Below are positions 7,771-15,055 of a DNA stretch of 36,120 nucleotides, piece by piece. The notes beneath the pieces were generated by a model, which was not told where the DNA came from, made no database searches, and saw only the letters and a list, made by a program, of their open reading frames with translations. The first letter of the stretch is position 1, and each line of letters starts with the position of its first letter. The position numbers and the translations under genes are program-made. Source of the DNA: an uncultured Bacilli bacterium (GTDB lineage Bacteria > Bacillota_I > Bacilli_A > RF39 > UBA660); assembly GCA_934131695.1 (NCBI GenBank), contig CAKOZV010000012.1:1-36120 (forward strand), read 5' to 3'.

Positions 7771-9021
7771 CTAATTTGCCTTTTTCTTATCTTTGTTTAA
7801 ATTTCTATATAGATTATAAGGTAACTGATTTATAACAAAATCAAACTCTCCTACATATTCACTAATGACTGGATTAAAACCTAGCTTCATTTCATTAAGA
7901 CCAGAGTATTCAGTTATATGTTCAAAGTCTCCACTTACAGCATTGAAATTTATATACTTTAAGTTCATATTTTTGTATTTAGAAATCAATTCCCATTTCA
8001 TAAGATAGCTTGGGTTTAATGATTTAAACTTAGAGTTTAGTCCTTCAATTATTAGAAATGCGGCATGATCATATCTTAAAATGAATGATGAAGAGATTAA
8101 AATACCATTTGGATTTTCTTTTAATAGATTAGTAGCCCATACTAAATTTTTCTTATAAGTATTTATTAATTTATCAGATTCTATTTTTTCATTAATTAGT
8201 TTTTTTCTAGTATTAGCATTTTTTGCTTGTTGAATTTTATAAGCTAGATTATCATTTATTTCCATTTCCTTTTCATATAGCTTTTTACTGTTAATAACAA
8301 AAGTTTCAGTATTTAGCTTAGCAAAGTATAAATCAACATTACCTTCGAATTGTTTATAAAACTCTTGATAATATTCTATCGGCCTTGCATATTTTTTCTT
8401 AACAAATTCATAAAATAAAGGGATATTTTGTTCACTGCCTTTGATAATTTCTACTCCACTTCTAATGGCCTTTTTAATTTTGTAACGAACTCGTTTTTCA
8501 AAGTTATCATAGATAGTATTGATATCTTTATCAAGTGATATGACAGCTTCAAATCTTGGCTTTTCTGTTTCAAAGAAAAGTGTCGGCCCATGATATTCCC
8601 AGTGACTAGCTTTTAAATTTTCTACAATTATATTAGATTCAGGATTGATATTTAAAATTTTACCAGTGGCATTATGAATAGAAACTGGAATTACAGGGTC
8701 TATTTTAAGTAGCATAAATCCTTGCTTTGACAATAACTTTTTTAACCTTTCGGTAAATTCTTTTAGGAGAGCTCCGTTACTGTAGTCAAACAATAATCCT
8801 CTAGGAGCATAAGCTATTTTATAATTCATGAATACCTCTTTATATAGTAATAAAGAAGCTCCGATAAGATTTTCATTGTCATCAATAATGCCAAGATAGT
8901 GAGTATCGTAGCCAAATTTTTTCATAATTTTGCCATAGGCACTAGATTGATAGTAACTACGATACTTATGGTTTTCAGCATACTTATTGAATTGATGTTC
9001 TTCTAGAGTAATTATTTTCAT
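7771..9021 (-). CDS. FemAB-family peptidoglycan aminoacyltransferase
   Basis: Family that moves amino acids from aminoacyl-tRNA onto the stem-peptide lysine of lipid II or peptidoglycan, building interpeptide bridges on the cytoplasmic face of the membrane. The 416-aa protein has the FemX/MurM/FemA length and layout: N-terminal SYYQSSAYGKIMKKFGYD, KIAYAPRGLLFDY, then a charged helical hairpin at about residues 245-300 typical of the tRNA-synthetase-like coiled-coil arm, then a second GNAT-like half with SSSFILRYDHAAFLIIEG and YLMKWELI. The ATG at 9021 has AAAGGAGG 6 nt upstream and a strong promoter behind it. Which amino acid is transferred cannot be told from sequence alone. Together with murD it indicates a cross-linked cell wall. 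Confidence 0.9.
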   Translation of the reverse strand: MKIITLEEHQFNKYAENHKYRSYYQSSAYGKIMKKFGYDTHYLGIIDDNENLIGASLLLYKEVFMNYKIAYAPRGLLFDYSNGALLKEFTERLKKLLSKQGFMLLKIDPVIPVSIHNATGKILNINPESNIIVENLKASHWEYHGPTLFFETEKPRFEAVISLDKDINTIYDNFEKRVRYKIKKAIRSGVEIIKGSEQNIPLFYEFVKKKYARPIEYYQEFYKQFEGNVDLYFAKLNTETFVINSKKLYEKEMEINDNLAYKIQQAKNANTRKKLINEKIESDKLINTYKKNLVWATNLLKENPNGILISSSFILRYDHAAFLIIEGLNSKFKSLNPSYLMKWELISKYKNMNLKYINFNAVSGDFEHITEYSGLNEMKLGFNPVISEYVGEFDFVINQLPYNLYRNLNKDKKKAN

Positions 9022-9045
9022 GGAACTCCTCCTTTAATCTCTTAT

Positions 9046-9074
9046 ATTATAACAGTGATTTCTATAATTTTCAA
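9046..9074 (-). promoter_or_regulatory. Sigma-A promoter of the FemAB gene
   Basis: On the minus strand TTGAAA (9074-9069), a 17-nt spacer and a perfect TATAAT (9051-9046). The predicted start near 9039 leaves an 18-nt leader holding AAAGGAGG. Confidence 0.87.
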
Positions 9075-9106
9075 TGAAAGGGGGTTTAAACATTTGTAAA
9101 ATTTAG

Positions 9107-9112
9107 TATAAT
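9107..9112 (+). promoter_or_regulatory. -10 element of the murD promoter
   Basis: A perfect TATAAT (9107-9112) lies just before murD; upstream only a poor -35 (TTTAAA at 9085-9090, 16-nt spacing) is seen. The element covers the first base pair of the in-frame ATG at 9111, so that ATG cannot be the start if this promoter is used, favouring the ATG at 9132. Confidence 0.6.
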
Positions 9113-9131
9113 GTTAGTGGAGGGAGTAGAT

Positions 9132-10484
9132 ATGTTTGAAAATAAAAAGATACTAGTTCTTGGTATGGCAAGAAGTGGTTATGAAGCAGCTAAATATTTA
9201 ATTGAACACGGAAATACGGTTATCTTAAATGATGGTGGTAGTGAAGAAAAACAAAAAAAAGAACAAGTAGAAGAATTAAAAGAATTAGGAGTAACTTTGA
9301 TATTTGGAAATCATCCTGATGATTTACTAGATGATTCTTTTGATTATTTGATTAAAAATCCTGGTATACCTATTGATCATAAATATGCTTTAAAAGCTAG
9401 AGAGTTAAACATAGAAGTTATTAATGAGGCAGAAATGGCTTATAGATTATTACCAGAATCTGTAACTTTAATAGGGATAACTGGTACTAATGGTAAAACA
9501 ACTACGACAACATTAACTTATGAAATGATTAAAGAAAGTGGAAAGAGAGTTCATTTAGCAGGAAATATTGGTTATCCTTTAACTAGCCTTTTAGATAAGT
9601 TAGAAGATAATGATATTATTGTGATGGAAGTATCTTGTCAACAACTAGAAAACATGAGTGAATTTAAACCACATATTGCTTTAATGACTAATTTAAGTGT
9701 TGCCCATGTTGATTTCCTAAAAAGTTATGAAAATTATAAAAGAGTAAAACTAAAATTATTTAAAAACCAAACAGCAAATGATATAGCTATCTTGAATATC
9801 GAAAATGATGAAGTGATGGAAGGTACTAAAGATATTAAAGCTACTACTAAATATTTTTCTAGTAAAAGAGAAATAAATGGTGCTTATTATAAAGACAATG
9901 CTTTATGGTATTATGGTGAAAAGATATTAGATAGAGATAAATTTTTGTTAGCTGGTAATCATAATGTTGAAAATGCTTTAGGAGCAATGATGATTGCTAA
10001 GGAAGTAGGAGTAGATAATGAATCCATTGTTAAAGTTTTAACTACTTTTAAAGGCGTTGCTCATCGTTTAGAATTTGTTGATGAAATAGATGGTGTTAAG
10101 TATTATAATGATACCGAAGCTACTAATACTAAATGTACACAAATTGCTTTAAATTCATTTAACTGTGATATAGTTCTTATTTTAGGCGGATTAGAACGTG
10201 GACAGGATTTTCATGACTTAGATAAATATATGGGAAACGTCAAAGAAATAGTTGGTATTGGACAATGTAGAAATAGAGTTAAAGAGTATGGAGATGATTT
10301 AAATATCAATACTCAAATCTTTGAAACTTTAGATGAAGCAATGGATTATATCAATGAAATTAAACAAAGTGGAGAAGTAGTTTTATTAAGTCCTGCATCT
10401 GCATCTTGGGATCAATATAAACAATGTGAAGATAGAGGAGACGAATTTAAAGAAAAAATTAGAAAAATGGGAGAAAACTCTTAA
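9132..10484 (+). CDS. murD: UDP-N-acetylmuramoyl-L-alanine:D-glutamate ligase
   Basis: Cytoplasmic ATP-dependent ligase that adds D-glutamate to UDP-MurNAc-L-Ala in peptidoglycan precursor synthesis. The 450-aa length equals the Bacillus enzyme. It has the N-terminal UDP-binding domain (ILVLGMARSGYEAAKYL), ATP-binding loop GITGTNGKTTTTT, central NLSVAHVDFLKSYENY and AGNHNVENALGA, and C-terminal YNDTEATNTKCT and LILGGLERGQDF. ATG 9132 is preferred over the in-frame ATG at 9111: GGAGGG sits 7 nt upstream and a TATAAT overlaps the earlier ATG. No other mur genes are next to it, so it has left the usual division/cell-wall cluster. No clear terminator follows before the eno promoter region. Confidence 0.97.
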   Translation: MFENKKILVLGMARSGYEAAKYLIEHGNTVILNDGGSEEKQKKEQVEELKELGVTLIFGNHPDDLLDDSFDYLIKNPGIPIDHKYALKARELNIEVINEAEMAYRLLPESVTLIGITGTNGKTTTTTLTYEMIKESGKRVHLAGNIGYPLTSLLDKLEDNDIIVMEVSCQQLENMSEFKPHIALMTNLSVAHVDFLKSYENYKRVKLKLFKNQTANDIAILNIENDEVMEGTKDIKATTKYFSSKREINGAYYKDNALWYYGEKILDRDKFLLAGNHNVENALGAMMIAKEVGVDNESIVKVLTTFKGVAHRLEFVDEIDGVKYYNDTEATNTKCTQIALNSFNCDIVLILGGLERGQDFHDLDKYMGNVKEIVGIGQCRNRVKEYGDDLNINTQIFETLDEAMDYINEIKQSGEVVLLSPASASWDQYKQCEDRGDEFKEKIRKMGENS

Positions 10485-10515
10485 TATTTTCTAAAAATAT
10501 GTTATCATTTTAAGT

Positions 10516-10541
10516 GGAATTATTAATTCCTGCAGTATAAT
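10516..10541 (+). promoter_or_regulatory. Probable eno promoter with an overlapping palindrome
   Basis: TATAAT at 10536-10541 lies 24 nt before the eno ATG, with no good -35. Just upstream GGAATT (10516-10521) and AATTCC (10525-10530) form a short perfect palindrome that would sit in the spacer and -35 region, where an operator could lie. Both parts are plausible but unproven. Confidence 0.45.
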
Positions 10542-10565
10542 ATTAAAGAAAGGAAGACTAGATTT

Positions 10566-11795
10566 ATGAAGATTAAAAATATTATAGGTAGAGAAATTTT
10601 AGATTCAAGAGGTAATCCAACAGTTGAGGTTGATGTTTATCTAGAAAATGGTGTTATGGGAAGAGCTGCCGTTCCATCTGGAGCTTCAACTGGAGAAAGA
10701 GAAGCCTTAGAAATGAGAGATGGAGATAAAACAAGATTTTGTGGAAAAGGTGTTTTAAATGCTGTTAATAATGTAAATACTGTTTTACATGATAATATAA
10801 TTGGTATGGAAGTTGAAGACCAAAAAGCAATAGATGAAGCCATGTTAAAATTAGATGGTACTAAGACAAAAAGTAATTTAGGAGCTAATGCTATATTAGG
10901 TGTTTCTATGGCATGTTTAAAAGCTGCTGCTAATAATAGTGGAAAACCTTTATATGCTTATGTTGGTGAAGGAAGAACTTTACCAGTACCAATGATGAAT
11001 ATTATTAATGGTGGAGCTCATGCTGATAACTCACTTGATTTTCAAGAGTATATGATTATTCCACAAAGAGATACAATTCATGAAAGAGTAAGAGTTGGTG
11101 CTGAAGTATTCCATTCTTTGAAAAATGTTTTAAAAGAGAAAGGTTATGCTACATCAGTTGGTGATGAAGGTGGATTTGCCCCTAACTTAAAAAGTAATAA
11201 AGAAGGTTTTGAATTAATTACAGAAGCAGTTAAAAGAGCAGGTTATAAACCATATGATGATGTTTGTTATGCTATTGATGTAGCTGCTAGTGAATTTTAT
11301 CGTGATGGTAAATATCATTTAGATGGTGAAGGAAAAACATTAACTACTGATGAGTTAATTGATTATTATAAAGATTTAGTAAATACTTATCCAATTATTT
11401 CAATTGAAGATGCCGTTGATGAAAATGATTGGGAAGGATTTAGTAAAGTAACTAAAGAATTAGGTGATAAGATTCAATTAGTTGGAGATGATTTATTTGT
11501 TACTAATAAAGAATGTCTTCAAAAGGGAATTGATAACCAAGCTGGTAATGCTATTCTTTTAAAGGTTAATCAAATTGGCACTATTACTGAAACTTTAGAA
11601 ACTATCGAACTTGCTAAGAGTCATGGTTATAAAACTATTATTTCACATAGAAGTGGTGAAACTGAAGATACTACTATTGCTGATTTAGCAGTTGGTCTAG
11701 ATTTAGGACAAATTAAGACTGGTTCTATGTCAAGAACTGATAGAATCTGTAAATATAATCAATTAATGAGAATAGAAGAAGAATTAAATAAATAA
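10566..11795 (+). CDS. eno: Enolase (phosphopyruvate hydratase)
   Basis: Mg-dependent conversion of 2-phosphoglycerate to phosphoenolpyruvate in glycolysis. N-terminal DSRGNPTVEVDVYLENG and PSGASTGEREALE, the acid/base Glu in VGDEGGFAPNL, the metal ligand in IISIEDAVDENDW, GDDLFVTN, the catalytic Lys in LLKVNQIGT and SHRSGETED are all present. At 409 aa it is about 20 residues shorter than the Bacillus enzyme; much of the difference is a missing C-terminal tail of about 17 residues after YNQLMRIEEEL. AAAGGAAG precedes the ATG. A strong terminator follows, then secG, a neighbour of eno in many Firmicutes. The other glycolytic genes are in a separate cluster about 15 kb away. Confidence 0.99.
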   Translation: MKIKNIIGREILDSRGNPTVEVDVYLENGVMGRAAVPSGASTGEREALEMRDGDKTRFCGKGVLNAVNNVNTVLHDNIIGMEVEDQKAIDEAMLKLDGTKTKSNLGANAILGVSMACLKAAANNSGKPLYAYVGEGRTLPVPMMNIINGGAHADNSLDFQEYMIIPQRDTIHERVRVGAEVFHSLKNVLKEKGYATSVGDEGGFAPNLKSNKEGFELITEAVKRAGYKPYDDVCYAIDVAASEFYRDGKYHLDGEGKTLTTDELIDYYKDLVNTYPIISIEDAVDENDWEGFSKVTKELGDKIQLVGDDLFVTNKECLQKGIDNQAGNAILLKVNQIGTITETLETIELAKSHGYKTIISHRSGETEDTTIADLAVGLDLGQIKTGSMSRTDRICKYNQLMRIEEELNK

Positions 11796-11812
11796 TTATC
11801 AGTAAATTAAGG

Positions 11813-11850
11813 GAAATGCTAAAGATAAGTATCTTGCATTTCTTTTTTTT
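11813..11850 (+). terminator. Terminator of eno
   Basis: GAAATGC (11813-11819) pairs with GCATTTC (11836-11842) and an inner AAGAT/ATCTT helix extends it, with a 2-nt bulge (TA). Eight T follow (11843-11850). Confidence 0.95.
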
Positions 11851-11890
11851 CTATGGTAGTATAGTGTTGTTTATTCATGGAGGTACATTT

Positions 11891-12106
11891 ATGAAAATTG
11901 CATTAGTTATAATATCAATTTTATTAATTATTATTGTTTTATTACAAAGTAGTAAGGCTGAAGGTGGAGCACAAATTCTATCTGGTAATACTACAGATTT
12001 ATTTAAGAATCGTAAAGAAAGAGGAGCAGAACTAGTAGTTACTAGAATAACTATGGCTTTAGGAATTGCATTTTTTGTTATTTGTTTAATAGAATCTTTC
12101 TTATAA
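11891..12106 (+). CDS. secG: Preprotein translocase subunit SecG
   Basis: Small membrane subunit of the SecYEG channel that helps SecA-driven export. The 71-aa product has two membrane segments (about residues 2-18 and 51-68) separated by the family's QSSKAEGGAQILSG loop. The ATG at 11891 has GGAGGT 7 nt upstream; starting at the in-frame ATG at 11816 would add 25 residues encoded by the eno terminator hairpin, so it is rejected. A TATAGT at 11860-11865 may be the -10 of its own weak promoter. secE begins 88 nt downstream behind its own promoter, so two Sec channel subunits lie side by side. Confidence 0.94.
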   Translation: MKIALVIISILLIIIVLLQSSKAEGGAQILSGNTTDLFKNRKERGAELVVTRITMALGIAFFVICLIESFL

Positions 12107-12110
12107 AACA

Positions 12111-12139
12111 TTGACAAATGAAAAAAGTTATGATATTTT
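12111..12139 (+). promoter_or_regulatory. Promoter of secE-nusG
   Basis: A perfect TTGACA (12111-12116), a 17-nt spacer and TATTTT (12134-12139) preceded by TGA, an extended -10. The leader holds a small hairpin (AAGCAC with GTGTTT) before the AAAGGGAG ribosome binding site. Confidence 0.78.
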
Positions 12140-12194
12140 ACAAGTAAGCACTGATAGGTGTTTTTCTTTTGATAAAAAGAAAGGGAGTTAAAAA

Positions 12195-12449
12195 ATGGCA
12201 AAAAAAGAAAAGAACTTAGAAGTTAAAGAGAAAACTACTAAGAAAAAAGAAACAAAAAAAGATGGAATTTGGGCTAAGATAGTTTTATTCTTTAAGGGAG
12301 TAAAATCTGAATGGAAAAGAGTTAAATGGCCTACTAAAAAAGAAATGATTAAATATTCTGTAGCAACAATAGTATTAATTGTTGGTTGTTCAGTATTTTT
12401 CTATGTAATTGATGTTTTATTAGCATTTTTACATAGCTTAGGTAAATAG
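12195..12449 (+). CDS. secE: Preprotein translocase subunit SecE
   Basis: Essential small subunit that clamps SecY. The 84-aa product has a Lys/Glu-rich cytoplasmic start, the amphipathic motif FKGVKSEWKRVKWPTKKEM and one C-terminal membrane helix (about residues 56-80), as in the one-helix SecE of most bacteria. AAAGGGAG precedes the ATG. nusG follows after 12 nt, the conserved bacterial pair. The rpmG gene often found just upstream in Firmicutes is absent here. Confidence 0.96.
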   Translation: MAKKEKNLEVKEKTTKKKETKKDGIWAKIVLFFKGVKSEWKRVKWPTKKEMIKYSVATIVLIVGCSVFFYVIDVLLAFLHSLGK

Positions 12450-12461
12450 GAAGGTGAGATA

Positions 12462-12995
12462 ATGGAAAAGGAATGGTTTGTAGTTAATACTTATTCAGGA
12501 CATGAAAACAAGGTAAAAGAAAAATTATTAATGCGTGCTGAATCTATGGGAATGCAAGATTATATTTTTCGTGTTATTGTTCCTGAACAAGAGGAAACAG
12601 AAATAAAAGATGGTGTTACTAAAAAAAGAGTTAAGAAATTATTTCCAGGTTATATATTAGTTGAGATGGTTATGACTGATGAAGCTTGGTATGTTGTTCG
12701 TAATACTCCAGGAGTAACAGGATTTATTGGTTCAAGTGGAAAAGGAGCAAAGCCTACTCCATTACCACCTCAAGAAGTTGACAATGTCTTAAAAGTTATG
12801 GGAATGTCACGTATTGATGTTGATAAAGATTTAACAGTTGGAACAAAGGTTAAAATTATCGGTGGACCATTCACTGGTATGTTTGGTACTATTGAAGAAA
12901 TTGATAATGAAAATCAAAAGATGGTTCTTAATGTAGACTTATTTGGACAAGAAACTCAAGTTGAAGTTGAATTTGAACAAATATCTAAGGCTTAG
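12462..12995 (+). CDS. nusG: Transcription termination/antitermination factor NusG
   Basis: RNA polymerase-binding factor that modulates pausing and couples transcription with translation. The 177-aa protein has the NGN domain (EWFVVNTYSGHENKVKEKL, KKLFPGYILVEMVMTDEAWY, RNTPGVTGFIG) and a C-terminal KOW domain (VGTKVKIIGGPFTGMFGTI). Length is normal. AAGGTGAG precedes the ATG. The next gene starts only 2 nt after its stop. Confidence 0.98.
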   Translation: MEKEWFVVNTYSGHENKVKEKLLMRAESMGMQDYIFRVIVPEQEETEIKDGVTKKRVKKLFPGYILVEMVMTDEAWYVVRNTPGVTGFIGSSGKGAKPTPLPPQEVDNVLKVMGMSRIDVDKDLTVGTKVKIIGGPFTGMFGTIEEIDNENQKMVLNVDLFGQETQVEVEFEQISKA

Positions 12996-12997
12996 TT

Positions 12998-13564
12998 ATG
13001 CAGTCATTAGAAGAAAAAATAAAAATTACTAATCTTTTATATAAAGATGCTTTAAAGAGTGGTTGCCTTAATGATATAGAAAAAAAGTTTATTTTAAATA
13101 CTGCTTATTTGCAATTTTCTACTATTGAATCTAATTTGGATTTAGAAAGTTATAGTGAATTTTATCATAAATTGGATGAAATGAAGAAAAAAATCTTTGT
13201 AGATACATCTCTTTATGAAAAATGGCTATTTTCCTGTGAATTTTATTCTCATCAATTGATGAGAGAAGTAAAGGATGGCAAAAACTATGTAGAAATAGTA
13301 AGTAGGAATAATGATATTATAAATTTTTTTCAATTATATCAGTTTAAAAGTGAAACATTAACTTTTTATAGAAATTTGATAATATGTTCGTCAAGTGCAA
13401 ATGCTCATTTTGTAAAGGATCAAAGACTAGCTTTTAAAAAGAAAACTGTAAATGTTCCAATGAATAATTTAAATGAAGTTTCTAGTATAATTGATGAAAG
13501 TTGTATTATGATGGATAAAAATTGCAAAAAATTGCAAAAAATTAAGACAGAGTTCAATAAATGA
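12998..13564 (+). CDS. Unrecognised 188-aa protein between nusG and rplK
   Basis: I do not recognise this protein. It starts 2 nt after the nusG stop with only a weak ribosome binding site (TAAGG inside the nusG end), so it is probably translated by coupling to nusG. The sequence is soluble, without signal peptide or membrane segment, rich in Lys, Asn, Glu and aromatic residues, and looks mostly helical. It has five cysteines but no paired CxxC motif. Near the end a 10-nt unit ATTGCAAAAA is repeated in tandem (13521-13540), encoding part of NCKKLQKI. It ends in TGA, directly followed by the -35 of the rplK promoter. In most relatives rplK follows nusG directly, so this is an added gene. Its length and clean reading frame argue for a real gene. 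Confidence 0.72.
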   Translation: MQSLEEKIKITNLLYKDALKSGCLNDIEKKFILNTAYLQFSTIESNLDLESYSEFYHKLDEMKKKIFVDTSLYEKWLFSCEFYSHQLMREVKDGKNYVEIVSRNNDIINFFQLYQFKSETLTFYRNLIICSSSANAHFVKDQRLAFKKKTVNVPMNNLNEVSSIIDESCIMMDKNCKKLQKIKTEFNK

Positions 13565-13593
13565 TTGATAAATATTAAAAAGTATGATATTAT
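13565..13593 (+). promoter_or_regulatory. Promoter of rplK-rplA
   Basis: TTGATA (13565-13570), a 17-nt spacer and TATTAT (13588-13593) preceded by TGA. It starts immediately after the stop codon of the 188-aa gene; initiation near 13600 gives a leader of about 95 nt. Confidence 0.83.
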
Positions 13594-13624
13594 TTAGGAG
13601 CTATATTAAATTTAATATAGATTA

Positions 13625-13662
13625 AGTGGGAAGCAAAAGTAAAAAAAGCTATTAAGACCACT
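13625..13662 (+). promoter_or_regulatory. L1-binding site mimic in the rplK leader
   Basis: AGTGG (13625-13629) pairs with CCACT (13658-13662), AGC pairs with GCT inside, and the asymmetric internal loop reads GGGAAGC on one side and TTAAGACCAC on the other. The L1-binding helix of 23S rRNA has the same arrangement (GUGGGAGG paired against AAUACCAC), and L1 is known to repress rplK-rplA through such a leader. A small CTCG/CGAG hairpin follows before the ribosome binding site. Confidence 0.78.
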
Positions 13663-13695
13663 CGCGAAAACGAGGGAAGAAAGGATGTGTTTTTC

Positions 13696-14130
13696 GTGGC
13701 AAAGAAAGAAGTTGTAAAAAAAGTAGGTTTACAAATTCAAGCAGGAAAGGCTAACCCAGCTCCACCAGTTGGTACTGTACTTGGACCTTTAGGAATTAAC
13801 TTACAAGAATTTTGTACTAAGTATAATGATGCAACAAGAGATAAAATGGGAGATGTTGTACCTGTTGAAATTTCAGTTTATGATGATCGTAGTTTTGATT
13901 TTGTAATTAAAACTCCACCTACAAGTTTCTTAATTAAGAAATATGCTAAAATTCAAAAAGGTTCTGTAAAAGGAAAAAATGAAATTGTAGCTACATTAAC
14001 TGAAGATCAACTTAAAGAAATAGCAGAAATTAAATTACCAGATTTAAACTGTTATGATGTTGAAGAAGCTAAGAAAATAGTTGCAGGAACTGCTAAAAAT
14101 ATGGGCGTTGCTGTAGAAGAAAATAAGTAA
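13696..14130 (+). CDS. rplK: 50S ribosomal protein L11
   Basis: Part of the GTPase-associated centre, binding 23S rRNA beside the L10-L7/L12 stalk. The 144-aa product begins MAKKEVVKKVGLQIQAGKA, then PAPPVGTVLGPLGINLQEF, SFDFVIKTPPTSFLIKKYA and a C-terminal LKEIAEIKLPDLNCYDVEEA. The start is GTG at 13696: AAAGGA (13680-13685) is 10 nt away and the protein then matches the family's first residue. An in-frame GTG at 13687 is too close to that site. The N-terminal loop reads VGTVLGPLG where most bacteria have VGPALGQAG. It forms a unit with rplA behind an L1-type leader. Confidence 0.97.
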   Translation: MAKKEVVKKVGLQIQAGKANPAPPVGTVLGPLGINLQEFCTKYNDATRDKMGDVVPVEISVYDDRSFDFVIKTPPTSFLIKKYAKIQKGSVKGKNEIVATLTEDQLKEIAEIKLPDLNCYDVEEAKKIVAGTAKNMGVAVEENK

Positions 14131-14132
14131 TA

Positions 14133-14202
14133 ACATATAGGTTTAGAACCTATGTGGGAGGAAATTAAGCTTTGCTTACCCCGTAAAAACCACATAAGGA
14201 GG
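14133..14202 (+). promoter_or_regulatory. Second L1-binding site mimic, directly before rplA
   Basis: In the 79-nt rplK-rplA gap, TATGTGG (14151-14157) pairs with CCACATA (14190-14196), enclosing GGGAGG on one side, GTAAAAACCAC on the other, and an inner AAGC-TTT-GCTT hairpin (14167-14177). This closely copies the L1 site of 23S rRNA. AAGGAGG (14196-14202) abuts the stem, so L1 bound here should block rplA translation. An upstream hairpin (TAGGTT with AACCTA) can extend into ATGT and compete with the L1 stem. Confidence 0.72.
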
Positions 14203-14209
14203 AATAAAA

Positions 14210-14908
14210 ATGAAGAAGAGAAGCAAAAAATATTGTGAAGCTCTTAAAAAAGTAGAAAAAGGTAAATTCTACACTAAAGAAGAAGCTGTTAAATTAGTAA
14301 AAGAAACAAGTGTTACATCATTTGATGCTTCAATTGAAATTGCAATGAGACTTAATCTTGATACTAAAAAAGCAGACCAACAATTAAGAGGAGCAATAGT
14401 TTTACCAAAAGGAACTGGAAAAACTACTAAAGTTCTTGTTATTGCTAAAGGAGATCAAGCTAAGGTTGCTCAAGAAGCAGGAGCTGATTATGTTGGAGAT
14501 ACTGATATGTTAGAAAAAATCGAAAAAGAAAATTGGTTCGATTTTGATACTATGATTGCTACTCCAGATATGATGCCTTTACTTGGTAGATTAGGACGTG
14601 TTTTAGGACCTAAAGGATTAATGCCAAACCCTAAAACTGGTACTGTTACTACTGATGTTGCAAAAGCTGTATCTGATGCTAAAGCTGGTCGTGTAGAATA
14701 CCGTACTGATAGTTTTGGAAATATTCATGCTATCATTGGTAAGGCTTCATTTACTGATGAAGATTTATTATCTAATATGAATGCTTTTGTAGGACAAATC
14801 ATTAAGATTAAACCGGCAACTGCAAAAGGTGAATATATTAAAAATATTTCAATTTCATCAACAATGGGCCCTGGAATAAAAATTGATACAAATAGTTTTG
14901 ACAAATAG
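14210..14908 (+). CDS. rplA: 50S ribosomal protein L1
   Basis: Protein of the mobile L1 stalk that handles E-site tRNA, and by family knowledge the translational repressor of its own operon. The 232-aa length is normal. Seen are FDASIEIAMRLNLDTKKADQQ and RGAIVLPKGTGKT in domain I, the central domain II with PLLGRLGRVLGPKGLMPNPK, KAGRVEYRTD and a C-terminal SSTMGPGIKID. AAGGAGG is 7 nt before the ATG, directly behind an L1-like hairpin. The last codons overlap the -35 of the rplJ promoter. Confidence 0.99.
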   Translation: MKKRSKKYCEALKKVEKGKFYTKEEAVKLVKETSVTSFDASIEIAMRLNLDTKKADQQLRGAIVLPKGTGKTTKVLVIAKGDQAKVAQEAGADYVGDTDMLEKIEKENWFDFDTMIATPDMMPLLGRLGRVLGPKGLMPNPKTGTVTTDVAKAVSDAKAGRVEYRTDSFGNIHAIIGKASFTDEDLLSNMNAFVGQIIKIKPATAKGEYIKNISISSTMGPGIKIDTNSFDK

Positions 14909-14926
14909 TAATTAATAATATATAAT
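14898..14926 (+). promoter_or_regulatory. Promoter of rplJ-rplL
   Basis: Consensus TTGACA (14898-14903), a 17-nt spacer and consensus TATAAT (14921-14926). The -35 overlaps the last two codons of rplA. It is the best promoter match in the window. Confidence 0.95.
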
Positions 14927-14932
14927 AGTGTT

Positions 14933-15032
14933 AATTTGTTGGTGCCAAAGACAGTAGGTATAAAAATAAATCCTACCGAGGACAACGTTTCGTTAGAAAG
15001 TTCTCGAAGTCTTTTGAGAACTTTTTTGCACC
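14933..15032 (+). ncRNA. Ribosomal protein L10 leader
   Basis: The 5' leader of rplJ contains the conserved L10-leader strings GCCAAAGACAGTAGGT (14944-14959) and TCCTACCGAGGACAACG (14971-14987); AGTAGG/CCTAC forms the helix next to the kink-turn-like internal loop that binds the L10-L7/L12 complex in other Firmicutes. GGTGC (14941-14945) can also pair with GCACC (15028-15032) just beyond the terminator hairpin, which may give an alternative, antitermination fold. Confidence 0.9.
14997..15027 (+). terminator. Attenuator in the L10 leader
   Basis: AAAGTTCTC (14997-15005) pairs with GAGAACTTT (15016-15024) and runs into six T (15022-15027). It lies between the L10-binding element and rplJ, so it probably ends transcripts when L10-L7/L12 is in excess. 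Confidence 0.85.
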
Positions 15033-15055
15033 TTCAAACTAGATAGGAGGATGTT

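Noticed and set aside
10484..10515. ATATTTT/AAAATAT palindrome after murD as a terminator.
   Set aside because: Pure A/T stem with a 3-nt loop and no T-run.
11816..11890. 25-residue extension of SecG.
   Set aside because: It is encoded by the eno terminator hairpin and lacks a ribosome binding site; GGAGGT precedes the inner ATG.
13521..13543. Tandem ATTGCAAAAA units as a regulatory repeat.
   Set aside because: Only two units, inside a reading frame in A-rich DNA; kept only as a note on possible slippage.
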